64,000 nucleotides of DNA from Sphaerolaimus hirsutus (GCA_964036195.1 OZ038453.1:7641469-7705468), one strand, 5' to 3'; numbered from the stretch's first letter, positions 10,548 to 21,747 are shown. Numbers and translations: made by a program. The notes: generated by a model from the sequence alone, not told the origin.

Positions 10548-13500
10548 TCACATGCTGGTGGTGGTGGGCGCCAAAGTGATGAGTGGCGTTTCCACAGTCG
10601 CCTCGGTGGTGAACGTGGTCGTGCGCGAAGTCGTGGGTGTGCGTGAAGTTGCAGGTCCGGTTGTTGGTGATGCCAACACCGACCTAGCCTGATGATGAAG
10701 CAGGTAGTTGCCCGTGTCGCTTCCTGCGCGTTCGCGTGAGGTGAATTTGCGAATATCGGGCATGTGAACACTGTCTCTGTTCCTGGCTCTGACTTGTCCT
10801 TCATCAGCTGAACTTTCATCTGGTTGAACGTATGCTGATAGTGACTTTGCCATTCTGTCCTCGGTTTCTGCTCTTCTGGCAAATCTGACGGACTGTGTTG
10901 AGTTGGATCTGGCTCTCCTCTTGATTGCTGGTCTCAACTCTGTCTTGCGCACTTTTCTTTGTGGATAATTGGTCTCTTTCTGAGTTGATTTCTTGATAGT
11001 GTATCTGATGGCTCTGAAGCATAGCCATATGCATTTGAATGGACACACTATGCATTTCCATATGCATGTGTATACACACGGTGGAATCACTGGTTTCCCT
11101 GTGGCAATCCTCCAATTGTACCACAGGTATCCTGCAGCTACAATTCCGGCTATCAGGATTGTGATCCCCAGCAGCATTGCGATTGTGTTGATGATCACTT
11201 GAAAGGGTCCTTTCAGCATTCCTCCCATAAAGTTGGTGTATCCTTTTGATACTCCAGATATGTAGTGACCATATGCTTTGCCGATTCCTGCTGCCGTCTG
11301 TCCAATTCCAGCTCCAATGCCTTCTATTGAATTTCTGATCACTCTGGGATCCAATGACATATCTGCTGTGTAATCGATCAACTGGTTCTGCACATGCTCC
11401 AAATTCTGTAATCTCTGAATCTGGCCTCTGACATCCATGAAATTGGTCGCTCTGTTGACAATGTTGGTGAACAGGTGAGGCGCATCAAACGTGAAGGCCT
11501 GCCATTGTCCTTTCCATGTCATTTCGATTGGAGTCTCTGTGACATGCACCATTCCATGTGCGGACTTCCACTGTCCATGTTCATTTCTGTACAGGTGCGG
11601 TGTGGTGTGGCTGCAATCCTCTTCTGGTGATTTCTCCACCAAGTCTCTGCTGCCTGGGCTCTTGAACCACAAGGGCCCGTCTTTGTCCAATCTCATTGGT
11701 GTGTACTTGTAACATGTCTCTCCCACTTTTCCTGTCTGATAAATTATGTATGGCTGCACTTCCTTGCATTCCCAAAACATAATTGCTTCTCCAGCCCATT
11801 CTGCATGAACATCCTGTCTTCCCAGCATGGCTCGAATCCCCAGTGTTGGATCGATGCGGAAAAGCTGAGTCAACATGTCCAGCTGGTTCTTGCGAAGTTG
11901 ACATAATTGATGCCATACAATCGCAAATTGTGCCTGAGTCATCTCTCTGACCACATGTTGCAGGAACTGAAACTTGGAGTTTCTGTCGTCCAATCTGGCA
12001 TACAATGTTCCACTGATTGTCGACTCTCTCGCCTCCACTATCTTTCCTGGCATTGCCCATTCTACAGGCACATCTTCTCTTCTGTCAAACTGGATGAATA
12101 CACCTCCTTGATCAGTGTAGTATGTGTCTCCCGGAACACATTCTGAACCAATTGGCCTCTTTGTCTTGTTGCTGTGGGAATATGCTGCTTGCAACTTTGA
12201 CACAATAATTGTTTGGCCAGATATTTCTGATTTGAATCTGCCAATTCTCTCATATGCACATTGATGCTTGAAATTCTCTGTATCCCACACTGTAATTCCA
12301 TAATTGTGGTCTCTGCAATGTCCCATCATGGCTCTGCACTGGCTGAAATCTTGCAAGTCGCTGATTACAGTCTTTCCATCAAGTGAAGCCACGGTTCCTT
12401 CTTCCATGTAGAAGTTACTGACGACATTTTCTTTGTCATGACAACACCATGAATATTCCACATTCAAGGTCTGATTGGTTGTCCACACTCTGGGCTCCAT
12501 TTCCACCAAAGGTGTTCCTCTGAACATCTTGTGAATTCTTGCATAGTTACAGGCTACCACGCCAACTTGCTGGTATTTCTCAAAATTGCCTGTAATGCCT
12601 TTCGCTCCCCAGAAACTGGTGTGTGTGATGATTTCTTTGATTCTGATGTAGCATCTGTATGCTTTCTCTTTCTGTGGAAACTGTCTCTGTGCATAAAGTG
12701 TAACTTTCATTGCCTTGACAAAATTCCTTGGTGGGATATGGCACTGCACTTCTTCAGGAACTGTAAGCGCATGTCCATGTCTTCCACTGGTGCAAATCTG
12801 ATACTTCTGGCTTTGTGAGCTGATCACCTGTTCCACAGGATGATCTTTGATTGCATCCTTGAATCTCTCATAAGTCTGCATTTCTCTGACAGATTTTGGT
12901 GGCCATTCTGAAGGCAAAGGCGGCAATCCATGATGCGCTGCCAATGATGGTGGCCTTACTGTCGAGGTTTCCAGAACGTATGTTCTGGAAAATACTTCGC
13001 TGTAAGCTTTGCCGGCTTCTCTCAGCGTTGCTGACTCTGACATGCCTGTCAGCATCAACACCATGCACAGCATTCCAATCACCAGACTGCTGGTGGTTGC
13101 TGTGGCTTTCCCTGTTGCACTTCTCAGGACTCTATCCGATGCTGAGTTCCTCTGAGCAGGGTTTTGTACAGAGTCTCTGTTCGAGCTCTGATTTCTGACA
13201 TGTTTCTGGACAATTGCTGGGTCCAGTAAATTTACTTTGACTGTCACTGCTGTCTCTGGGATATCCATTGTCTTTGAATTGATTTCCAGCGGATACAATT
13301 GATTGAGTGGTCTGCTGACCACATTTCTGTTGGCAGTTCTGACTTTTGCTGAGCGAATCTGTCCATCTTTGCTGGGCTCTAACTGCTCGATGCGACCCAT
13401 CCTCCATGCACCTCTGGGCATGTTCTCTTCATAAATCAGCACAACTTCATTCACTTTGGGTTCTTGAGTCGCTGTCAATCTGCCATGTTTGTGCGTCACC

Positions 13501-16500
13501 TGAGTTCTTTCCCTCAAGCTCGGGATATACTCTTGATGCCACAAGTCCCAGAACTTATCCAAAGTTTGCTGGGTTGTCTCCCAATATTTCTGCAGTTTCG
13601 CTGCGTTATCCATTCTGGGCACAAATTCTCCATCTTTGTCTGTGTCAAACTGTGGTGCTCCAATTTGACCTTCCCCTGTCAGGAAGTCTTTTGGCGTCAG
13701 CACTCTGAGGCTCTTTACATCACCATAGATGTAAGAGATTGGCCTGCTGTTGATCACTGCTTCGACTTCTGGCAGAAGTGTCAACAATTCTTGCAGGGTT
13801 AACATTCTGTGCCCCACAGCTGCCTTGAAATGTTTCTTGGTGATACCCACCATTCTCTCATAGACTCCTCCCTGCCATGGTGCCATAGGAGTAGTCATGT
13901 TCCACTGGATTTGTTGCTGTGAGCAGTAAGTCTGTATTGCTCCACTTTTGACCATTTCTGACCATTCCTTTCCAGTATTGATGGCCTTGTCAGTGCTTGT
14001 GTTGAGCACTTTCTCTGTCAATTTGAATTGCGTCGCATTGTCTGAAATAACTGCTTCAGGTTTTCCACGCCTGGCAATGAATCTCCTGACTGCGTTCAGG
14101 AATTCCTGTGCTGTCATGTCCAGCACACTTTCCAGGTGAACTGCACGTGTCACCATGCATGTGAACAAACAGATCCACATTTTCCTGTGATCTTTGTCCA
14201 CTTTGTACCAAACTGGTCCCAAATAATCCAAGCCCGTATACTGGAACGGTCTGGCTCTCTGAACTCTAGTTTCCGGTAAATCTGGCATTGGTGGAAGCTG
14301 GTACGGCTTCGCTCCCAATTTCTTACAGGTTGGGCAGGTTCTGGTCACATTGTAGATCACCCGCCTGCCTTGTGTAATCCAGTACTTTTGTCTGATCGCT
14401 GCCAATGTGTGTTGCACTCCTGCGTGCATCAACTTCTCATGCTGGTCTCTGACGATCAGCTGAGTCACTGTAGCCGTTGCTGGCAACAGTATGAGTGGCA
14501 CTGTGACCTCCTGTGGGTCAGTATGCTCCATTCTGCCGTGGCACTTCAGGATTCCATCCTGATGCATTCGCACATTGAGCCATTTGATCAACTGCTGGTC
14601 TGCAGCTATTTTCTTGCCATTCTGGTTGCCTCTGCTGTGGCCTGTTACCAGAATCTCTGCCACTCCTTTGTAATGATTCTGTTGCGTCACTTTGATCCAA
14701 TATTTCAACGCAATCTCTCTCTCTTCAATACTGATAATTCCTTGTGGTTTCATTGTACCACAGATACTTTTCATGATTTCTGACAATCCATTCTGACTGT
14801 CATTTTTGCTGCGCTTTTTGTGCATCTGTCGCACAAATCTCATCACGTATACTGTTGCATCCAGTAACTTTGTCAGTGATGAGAATCTCTGAATCTCAAT
14901 TCCCAATGGGTTGCTTTGCTTGCTTTCATCAGCTTGCACATTGCTGGCATCTGGGTCACTGACCACTTGCTGTGTGGCGCCCAGGTAAATTGGACTGGCT
15001 TTTGGGAACTTGAGCTCTTCTTTCTTGATTTCTGCCATTACTTCTGGCGTGACTGGCTCCACTTTTGGCTCTGGCCACTCTCCAGTCATTAGCCATTCTG
15101 GCCCCTTCCACCACAGGTTACTGCCTTCCAACTCTGACATATTCATGCCTCTTGTGGCCATGTCAGCTGGGTTCTCCAGTCCTGTGATGTGTCTGATGTG
15201 CATGTTCTCTGTCTCACTCTGAATTTTCCTGATTTCATCCAATCTGTTCTTGACAAAACATGCCAGTGGCTTCGCTGTTGTCAGCCACTTCAGACAACAG
15301 GTTGAATCTGACCATACAACTGTTTGACTGAATTTGACGTCCTTGAGCTCTTTGTGAATAAACTTTGACATTCTGCTGCCGATCAACATTGCTAACAATT
15401 CCAGCCGTGGAATTGTCACTTCTGGTTTCTTTGGAGCGAGTCTCAATCTGGAGTACAGCAGGCTTGACGTGCCGCTGTCATTTTCTGTTTTCTGGCATAT
15501 GTATGCCGCTGCGCTGTATGCCATTGCTGAGGCATCGACGAAAATGTGCAGTTGTGCATCTGCACCACTCTGATAATTCAAATTTCGGTTGAACTTGATC
15601 TGTCCAACCTTGAGCAATTCTATCTCTAATTGCTGCCAAATTGCTGTCTGTTCCTCAGACAGGGGAGTATCCCATTCTTTGGCACTTGGTCCTGAATGCC
15701 ATAACGTTTGCAAAAATCTCTTTGCTGGCAGTAGGACAGGACTGACGAGTCCCATTGGATCAAAACATCCCGCAGTCACCTTCGCAACTGTCCTTTTCGT
15801 GGGAAGTTTGATTTTCTGGTCAGTTTCTGATAATTGTAATTTCTGGACTGTCTTTGGCGTTTTCAGCCACATCTGGTCGCCTTCTGTGTCCCATTTCATT
15901 CCTAGGACTGTTGTGACAATTTCCTTGGCCACATCTGACTCTGCCAATTGCCAAGTGAAGTTCTTGTTGTTGCTGTTCCATTCTCTCAGATTCATCTGTG
16001 CCTCTGTGAACAGCACTTTGGATTCCTGGTACAATTCGATTGCTTTCTGCTCTGTGTCCACACTGAGGATCAAATTATCCACATACAGATTTTCATCGAT
16101 CAATTTTGCATTTTCTGTGCCAGCTTGATTTAGGTGGTATCTGACTGTCAGCGCCAGCAGCGCTGGGCTGCAGATTATACCAAATGGTACTCTGGCAAAT
16201 CTGTAAATCTGAATGTTGTCCTCCATGGATGGTTTCGTGGGATCCTTGTACCACAGAAATCTTGTCACATCTCTGTCACTGTCCTGCAGACTAATCTGCA
16301 GAAACGCTTTCTCTATGTCTGCGACCAGGGTGATTCCATGCAACCGGAATCGCATCAGCATCCCTACCAGCTGTGGTAGTATCACTGGACCGCGGTACAT
16401 GCACTCATTCAAGCTTGGCATGCCTGGCGGTTTCGCTGAGGCATCATATACCTCTCTGACCTTTGTGGTAGTTTTCTCTGGCGTTATCACTGGTTGATGA

Positions 16501-19250
16501 GGCAATATATGGAACTTTCTGCCATCCATAATATCCTCTTGAACTTTCTCAATCACTCCTTGCTCCTCTTGCGTTTTCATGATTGTCTGAATTTTCTCCA
16601 GTAATTCTGGGTCTCTCTTGAGCCTGTTGGTGAGGTACCTGAACCTCTTGAACGCCATTGCTTTGTTATCTGGGAGTTCATGCAAATTCGGTTTGTACAT
16701 GAACTTTACAGAGTATCGTCCATCTGGGTTTCTCTGTACACTCTCATTGAATTGCTTTATGGCCTCATCATCCTCGACGAGGTCTGGCTGATCCATTATG
16801 CCAATGGTATCCAGTCTATCCATGTCTTTGACATTTGGTACAGGAGCAACTGACAACGGTGCTTCCTCGTACCACTTTTCTCTCTGAATTTGATGCACAA
16901 TTGTGTTGACAACCACTGGATATGCACCATCCGTGGTCCATTGATTTCTGTTGCTCGTCAGCTGCCCACCTCCCATCAGCAATCCCAATTCTGATGGAAT
17001 GACATACAATCCTGACGGAAGTCTGGTGGTGCTGGTGTTTCTGGACATCAAGTCCCAGAAATAATTCAAGCCTACTATAATGTCTGGCTTGAACTTGCAC
17101 TCTGTCCCTTTTCCTTTGGGAATTCTGTCTGCAAAGTAACTCTCATCCGGGAAGTACTTCTGCAGATACTTTTCGTCCTGTTCTGACACAGGCACTTTGA
17201 CTTGTTCTGTGGTCAATGTCGGGACCACATCAGCCACCATATCAACTTTCTGGCCATTTCTGAGCCGCATTCTGAATTCCACTTGCTGTACCACTTTATA
17301 GTGCGGCTTTTCATTTCCAAAAGTGTACACCTGGATGTGGTGTTCACCTGTACTCTTCAGATTGAGTTTCTTGGCCACTTTCTCTGACATGTACGTTCCC
17401 TGGGATCCTGTGTCCAAGAACGCTTGAATCTGTAGTGGTGGCTGTTCAGGCTCCATCTCTGTATCCATTTCTGAAGCCTCAATCACGGTTCTGGCTGTCA
17501 TCAGCATTGACATATTTCTGTTTACTGACAGGTTTACTGACATATTCTGTTGCTTTGTATTTGGTTCTGTAACCACTGTGCTGGATATGGTTTCTGTCTC
17601 TACCATTTCTGGTCCAGCTTCTTCCACAGTGACACAATTCACTGTAGCCTTTCTCTGTTGGCTCTGTGCTGGTCGACCGGCCGTCGGCACAGACTTTCTG
17701 CCATTGTTTGCTGATTGCTGGCCATTCTGTTGACCATTCGCTCTGAACGCTGGAATTTGCCGTCCAGCGTTTCCATTGCCATTGTCACCAAATTTCTCTG
17801 GGCACACCGCAGTGTGGTGCCTATTGGACTTGCAATAGAAGCAACTTCTCGTAAATTGACATTGATTCATGTAATGCCCTTTCTGCAGGCATCTCAGGCA
17901 TCGCTCTGCCTTTGACAAAATCACTCTCCTTTCTCTGGCAGTTTTGAACTTTGGACACTTATCGTTAAAGTGTAATTGCTGTGTGTCATTGCAGAACACA
18001 CACGGCCTCCCAGGATTCATGAATCCAGCCTGTGGTGCACTCTGACCATTCTGGATCACAGACATGCTCCCTGTGCTGGTCCTTGGGTTCTCTGGCCCTC
18101 TGAATCGATTCCCATTGCCTTGGAATCGATTATTGAATTGCTGTGCGCGTGGATTATTCCCGAATCCCTGGCGCGATTGCTGAACTGGTGCCTCAGTTTG
18201 CTGTGCGTGCTGTACAGCCTCACTGAGCGCTAGCTGCTTGCCAAACAGCTTTCTGAATATCTCCACCGTCAAGGCTTCCTCAGTTCCCTGTTCCTTCTGG
18301 ATTTCTCTGAGAACCTCGGGTGGCACTTTCTGTTGTAGCTGGCTCAACAGCATTGGATGTTCCACTGATTCACCCAGTGACTCCAACTGCTGGAGCAGCC
18401 TTTCAATTGCATCAAACAAAATTCTCATATCCTGACAGGTATTTCTGGCCTGTCGCAGCTTCATGATATTACTCATCAGCGTGTTTCTGACCACAACTGG
18501 CTGGTCATATCTCTTTTTGAGCATTGCAATTGCGGGTGCATAATTCTCTGCTGTCACACTCAATCCACTGATCATGCCAAATGCTGAGCCTTTCAGCAAG
18601 CTCCTCAAGTATGAGAACTTGGAAATGTCCTCCAAATCTGTCCGATTGTGGATGTGGGATTCGAACATTTGCCACCATGATCGAAATTTGACAATTTCCC
18701 CAGTAAACTGTTCCACTTCCAGTTTCTGTAATTTGACGCTTTTTGCTGTGGTTGCATTGGTTGAACTGGCCCCCGGAGCAGCTCCCTGAGCTGTCAGAGC
18801 CATCTGGGCAGCCATCTGCTGTATGAATGCTGTATTGACTTCATACATGGTATTTCCGCTCTGTTGCTGGATCATGTCTTGCAACTCTTCGATGTACACA
18901 TTCATGGCTACAACTTTCTGTGTCACCAAGTCTGACATATTTGCATATTCCTCATATGAGTCTTGGTATATCTTCTGTTCTTGTTCCATCTGATCGGGTT
19001 CGTCAATGTCCTTGACGATGTCCCTCCATGCGTCAAATTGAGTTCTCACTGCAGTCATTGCACTTTCCAATTTTGCACCCTCCTGTTTGATAGTTGCAAT
19101 CACTCTTCTCATCTCTGTTCTCTTATCTTCCTTTGATGCTTCCGCAAATAGCTCCAGGTCATACTTGGCAAATTCTCTTGCCAATCTACTTTCCACCCTG
19201 TGCTTTGCTGGCCCCAGGGTCTTTCTGATGTGACCTGTTGGCGAAACCAT
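10548..19250 (-). CDS. BEL/Pao gag-pol-env-like polyprotein (2900 aa)
   Basis: One uninterrupted frame. Residues 30-350 are a helical Gag region, followed by three zinc knuckles (CVFC at 417, CLRC at 451, CFYC at 470). Protease: DTGS at 613-616 (A17 type). RT about 860-1120: ADIEKAFLQI near 977 and YVDN at 1056-1059. RNase H: acidic residues near D1239, E1284 and D1315. Integrase: H1609, H1614, C1639, C1642, then D1675, D1737, E1798, and a C-terminal domain to about 1990. The env-like part follows in frame: a hydrophobic segment at 2053-2072, a Cys-containing ectodomain of about 600 residues, a Gly-rich stretch (2645-2680), a transmembrane helix (about 2687-2711), a Cys-rich juxtamembrane patch and a basic tail. 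Polyproteins of this group are known to be cleaved by the protease. YVDN at the RT active site also occurs, as YIDN, in the unrelated fragment at 671-1615, so it is probably a lineage feature. Confidence 0.93.
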   Translation of the reverse strand: MVSPTGHIRKTLGPAKHRVESRLAREFAKYDLELFAEASKEDKRTEMRRVIATIKQEGAKLESAMTAVRTQFDAWRDIVKDIDEPDQMEQEQKIYQDSYEEYANMSDLVTQKVVAMNVYIEELQDMIQQQSGNTMYEVNTAFIQQMAAQMALTAQGAAPGASSTNATTAKSVKLQKLEVEQFTGEIVKFRSWWQMFESHIHNRTDLEDISKFSYLRSLLKGSAFGMISGLSVTAENYAPAIAMLKKRYDQPVVVRNTLMSNIMKLRQARNTCQDMRILFDAIERLLQQLESLGESVEHPMLLSQLQQKVPPEVLREIQKEQGTEEALTVEIFRKLFGKQLALSEAVQHAQQTEAPVQQSRQGFGNNPRAQQFNNRFQGNGNRFRGPENPRTSTGSMSVIQNGQSAPQAGFMNPGRPCVFCNDTQQLHFNDKCPKFKTARERRVILSKAERCLRCLQKGHYMNQCQFTRSCFYCKSNRHHTAVCPEKFGDNGNGNAGRQIPAFRANGQQNGQQSANNGRKSVPTAGRPAQSQQRKATVNCVTVEEAGPEMVETETISSTVVTEPNTKQQNMSVNLSVNRNMSMLMTARTVIEASEMDTEMEPEQPPLQIQAFLDTGSQGTYMSEKVAKKLNLKSTGEHHIQVYTFGNEKPHYKVVQQVEFRMRLRNGQKVDMVADVVPTLTTEQVKVPVSEQDEKYLQKYFPDESYFADRIPKGKGTECKFKPDIIVGLNYFWDLMSRNTSTTRLPSGLYVIPSELGLLMGGGQLTSNRNQWTTDGAYPVVVNTIVHQIQREKWYEEAPLSVAPVPNVKDMDRLDTIGIMDQPDLVEDDEAIKQFNESVQRNPDGRYSVKFMYKPNLHELPDNKAMAFKRFRYLTNRLKRDPELLEKIQTIMKTQEEQGVIEKVQEDIMDGRKFHILPHQPVITPEKTTTKVREVYDASAKPPGMPSLNECMYRGPVILPQLVGMLMRFRLHGITLVADIEKAFLQISLQDSDRDVTRFLWYKDPTKPSMEDNIQIYRFARVPFGIICSPALLALTVRYHLNQAGTENAKLIDENLYVDNLILSVDTEQKAIELYQESKVLFTEAQMNLREWNSNNKNFTWQLAESDVAKEIVTTVLGMKWDTEGDQMWLKTPKTVQKLQLSETDQKIKLPTKRTVAKVTAGCFDPMGLVSPVLLPAKRFLQTLWHSGPSAKEWDTPLSEEQTAIWQQLEIELLKVGQIKFNRNLNYQSGADAQLHIFVDASAMAYSAAAYICQKTENDSGTSSLLYSRLRLAPKKPEVTIPRLELLAMLIGSRMSKFIHKELKDVKFSQTVVWSDSTCCLKWLTTAKPLACFVKNRLDEIRKIQSETENMHIRHITGLENPADMATRGMNMSELEGSNLWWKGPEWLMTGEWPEPKVEPVTPEVMAEIKKEELKFPKASPIYLGATQQVVSDPDASNVQADESKQSNPLGIEIQRFSSLTKLLDATVYVMRFVRQMHKKRSKNDSQNGLSEIMKSICGTMKPQGIISIEEREIALKYWIKVTQQNHYKGVAEILVTGHSRGNQNGKKIAADQQLIKWLNVRMHQDGILKCHGRMEHTDPQEVTVPLILLPATATVTQLIVRDQHEKLMHAGVQHTLAAIRQKYWITQGRRVIYNVTRTCPTCKKLGAKPYQLPPMPDLPETRVQRARPFQYTGLDYLGPVWYKVDKDHRKMWICLFTCMVTRAVHLESVLDMTAQEFLNAVRRFIARRGKPEAVISDNATQFKLTEKVLNTSTDKAINTGKEWSEMVKSGAIQTYCSQQQIQWNMTTPMAPWQGGVYERMVGITKKHFKAAVGHRMLTLQELLTLLPEVEAVINSRPISYIYGDVKSLRVLTPKDFLTGEGQIGAPQFDTDKDGEFVPRMDNAAKLQKYWETTQQTLDKFWDLWHQEYIPSLRERTQVTHKHGRLTATQEPKVNEVVLIYEENMPRGAWRMGRIEQLEPSKDGQIRSAKVRTANRNVVSRPLNQLYPLEINSKTMDIPETAVTVKVNLLDPAIVQKHVRNQSSNRDSVQNPAQRNSASDRVLRSATGKATATTSSLVIGMLCMVLMLTGMSESATLREAGKAYSEVFSRTYVLETSTVRPPSLAAHHGLPPLPSEWPPKSVREMQTYERFKDAIKDHPVEQVISSQSQKYQICTSGRHGHALTVPEEVQCHIPPRNFVKAMKVTLYAQRQFPQKEKAYRCYIRIKEIITHTSFWGAKGITGNFEKYQQVGVVACNYARIHKMFRGTPLVEMEPRVWTTNQTLNVEYSWCCHDKENVVSNFYMEEGTVASLDGKTVISDLQDFSQCRAMMGHCRDHNYGITVWDTENFKHQCAYERIGRFKSEISGQTIIVSKLQAAYSHSNKTKRPIGSECVPGDTYYTDQGGVFIQFDRREDVPVEWAMPGKIVEARESTISGTLYARLDDRNSKFQFLQHVVREMTQAQFAIVWHQLCQLRKNQLDMLTQLFRIDPTLGIRAMLGRQDVHAEWAGEAIMFWECKEVQPYIIYQTGKVGETCYKYTPMRLDKDGPLWFKSPGSRDLVEKSPEEDCSHTTPHLYRNEHGQWKSAHGMVHVTETPIEMTWKGQWQAFTFDAPHLFTNIVNRATNFMDVRGQIQRLQNLEHVQNQLIDYTADMSLDPRVIRNSIEGIGAGIGQTAAGIGKAYGHYISGVSKGYTNFMGGMLKGPFQVIINTIAMLLGITILIAGIVAAGYLWYNWRIATGKPVIPPCVYTCIWKCIVCPFKCIWLCFRAIRYTIKKSTQKETNYPQRKVRKTELRPAIKRRARSNSTQSVRFARRAETEDRMAKSLSAYVQPDESSADEGQVRARNRDSVHMPDIRKFTSRERAGSDTGNYLLHHQARSVLASPTTGPATSRTPTTSRTTTFTTEATVETPLITLAPTTTSM

Positions 19251-20478
19251 TTTTGCTGATGAATTTTTCCTTCACTGTTTCTTTTTATAGTGCGTCGCCT
19301 GTGACGCTTGTGACGCTTCTCTGCGTCTTTCTGTGCAGTGCTCTGTGCACCACGGATTTGTTGTGCCACGCACAATACCAATGCAGTCCTACAGGCCCCT
19401 GACGTGTTCTCACGCGTTGACCTTTACTGCACTGGCACCAAGTGTGTTCCTAAAGCCCCTGACGTGATTGTTTACACGCGTTGACTTCAACACACCGGTC
19501 AAATCCACCTGGGCAATAAACAATTTATTTGCCCAGCAGTGTGCGCCCAAGGAGGGTCCGTACACACTCTTTCTGAGCGCTCTGGCGCTCTTTCTGGCAC
19601 GCCTGTGTGCCTTGTGACCACGCCGGCCACTTGCTTTCCTGAGCGGCTCCTGTGCCGCTGTGCGCAGTGCTGCGCTTGCCGTGTCGCCCGTGACACGTTT
19701 CTGTGCACTCTGGTGCACTTTCTGATTCTGGGCAGTGTTTCTGTACACTGCTCTGCAATTGCGCCTGTGCAATGCAGAATTCTGGCACTTTTGTGCTGTC
19801 TGATCTGATGGTACCGAGCAGGCACAGCGTGTATATTTGATGGGAGCTCCGCAAAGCCCCTACACGCTACCAAGTATCCTAATACTTGGTTTTCAAATCC
19901 ACTCTCTGTCAGCTACAGCCCTCTGTCAGCTACAGCCCTTTGTACACTGATACCCCTACTTTTGCACTTCCGAGGTATGAGTCCACTCTTACCCAGTGGA
20001 GCGAGGGACCTCCGCGAATGCCCAAAAACAGCCCTTTGACTAGCGTGGCTTTGTGGCGATCCTGTCTCCGTCAGGTCACCCTCCCTTGGCATAGGAAGGA
20101 CGTGCGAGCGGTCACTGGAGTCCAGATGTCCAGGAGCGTCCAGCGAAAGTTTGACCACCGTCCGACAATGACTCCTTGTCAAATGCCGGTGCCGCCCAGC
20201 GTCTAGCACCTTGCCAGAACACTGGTGAAAGCTGCCTGAAATCCTGACAGGCTTGTCAGAACTCCAGTGTCCTCCGCGCGTGAGCGTAGAACCGCTCCCA
20301 GGATGTAGACAGGAGTGCCGTGACTTTGGCACAGTGCTGTCTGCAAATCAACAGCCAACGCTCAGCCAAGGCCAATTGATGTTCAGCAGGACTTTTGAAG
20401 TTCTGCCAACTGCCGCACAATGTCCGTTCCGGCTTGGTGATAGCACAATGTCATGCAATCACCCTGCTCGCTGCGCCA
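19251..20478 (-). other. BEL/Pao 5' leader
   Basis: A 1.2-kb leader between the 5' LTR and the polyprotein start codon. It holds imperfect repeats of CCCCTGACGTG and ACGCGTTGAC (about 19395-19490) and several short overlapping frames with no clear protein features. The long distance suggests packaging or translation-control structure, which I infer only. Confidence 0.6.
20461..20478 (-). other. Probable primer-binding site
   Basis: Directly after the 5' LTR in element orientation the minus strand reads TGGCGCAGCGAGCAGG. It begins TGG, the complement of a tRNA CCA end, with no gap from the LTR. I cannot assign the tRNA. Confidence 0.6.
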
Positions 20479-21747
20479 TGTGATGAAGCCACCGAAGTCA
20501 GCGTCTTCTACCACCGAATCCAGCAGCTCCAAGACCGTAGTGAGAAACGGCCTTTAGAGTGGTTGATTTCCCATTGTAGCCGAACGTCCACTTGTCGACA
20601 GCCAAGTTGAGTTTATTTCGTGGTTGCGTGTTGAAAGGGGTTCAAATTGTTTCAGGTACTTTATTTGATCAGATACAGCCACATATAAAAGCGCAAAGCC
20701 TAGCGAGCTTCCTAGTCAAAGTTTCTATCGCTAGCTTATTTTCGTTCAGAAGCTTGGGGTCCGCAGACTGAAGTAAAAACTCTCAAAGTAGCTAAGACAC
20801 GGAAATCACGTATAGAAAAACAGCTACAGTAATTTCCTAATACAAATGCACAAATAAGACATAAATGCAACAAATAAACACATCTAGCCGAAACAGTTGC
20901 CTTATACTGCGCGTGCATACATTCAAATAATTATGGTAAAGAAATACCAGGTACAAATTGGGCTAATGGAAAAACTATTAATCTTGAGGCGCGAAGTCGG
21001 CAAACTCGGCCGATTTACTAATTTGCTTCAATTTGTCAGAAAACATTGACGCACATTGGAACTAATAAATTAGGGTTTGAAACTGTAAATAGTAGTGCAA
21101 ATGTTCCTAATGACGTAAATAGAATAAGGTATATTCAACATGATAATAATAATCACTTCCTGGAAACGTATGTTGAATAGTCTAGCAAATTGGGACTTAT
21201 TTGAGGTAAATGGGTATTGTAATTGAGCAGAGTTTATAATATATTCAATTGAGCAAGGTATTATAATTATTAAGTAAATATAAATAGTTGTGAACAGGGT
21301 TATGACAATTATACCTATGCGAAGGGCTTTGTAAAGTAAATGCTAGTTGCACGCAGGGCACCATTTCTCTATTAGGACGCTGGCCTAGATAATTACGCAG
21401 CACGTAAATATTTACAAGATTTGACTTTTGTAAACTGCAAGTAAACTATGCAAATGTATGTATAATCATGATCAGAAAATTACGGCGAGTTGAATGAGCC
21501 TAATTTTATATTAATACACCTAATAATAACATATTTGACCTTTTAACCTAAACATTCCACATAAACCTATCAATAACTTATAGAGCACTTTCCTAATCGA
21601 ATATTCTCCATGGGTAAATAATATAGTGCAGGAAATACAATTTGATATTTTGCGTGGTAAATAAATATAGTGCATGAAAAGTAAAATAGTGCAAATAAGT
21701 AAATGTGCGAATATGAGCCTAATTATCAATTCTCTGTATTTCTTTAT
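20479..21747 (-). repeat. BEL/Pao 5' LTR
   Basis: Same length as the left LTR. In element orientation it would supply the promoter. It also carries the plus-strand TATAAAAG box (near 20684) that could fire antisense toward the neighbouring DIRS cluster. Confidence 0.9.

Larger units (their letters stand above)
9211..21747 (-). mobile_element. Complete BEL/Pao LTR retrotransposon with env-like domain
   Basis: Two 1269-bp direct repeats (9211-10479 and 20479-21747) flank a single 2900-codon minus-strand ORF. Total length is 12,537 bp. The LTRs look almost identical: by eye I found one substitution (ATCACATAT against ATCACGTAT), which points to a recent insertion. In element orientation the right LTR is 5'. 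The right flank (21748 on) is the 3' part of a DIRS element, so this element appears to have landed in D0. The left flank is unrelated sequence and I find no 5-bp TSD, so one junction has probably been rearranged. Confidence 0.92.

Noticed and set aside
16074..16086. YVDN in the BEL/Pao RT read as an inactivating mutation
   Set aside because: The polyprotein is otherwise intact and an unrelated Pao fragment in the window has YIDN, so Asn is probably normal for this lineage.
19410..19873. Minus-strand ORFs of 109-124 codons in the BEL/Pao leader
   Set aside because: They overlap one another in different frames, are repeat-rich and show no domain; treated as leader sequence.
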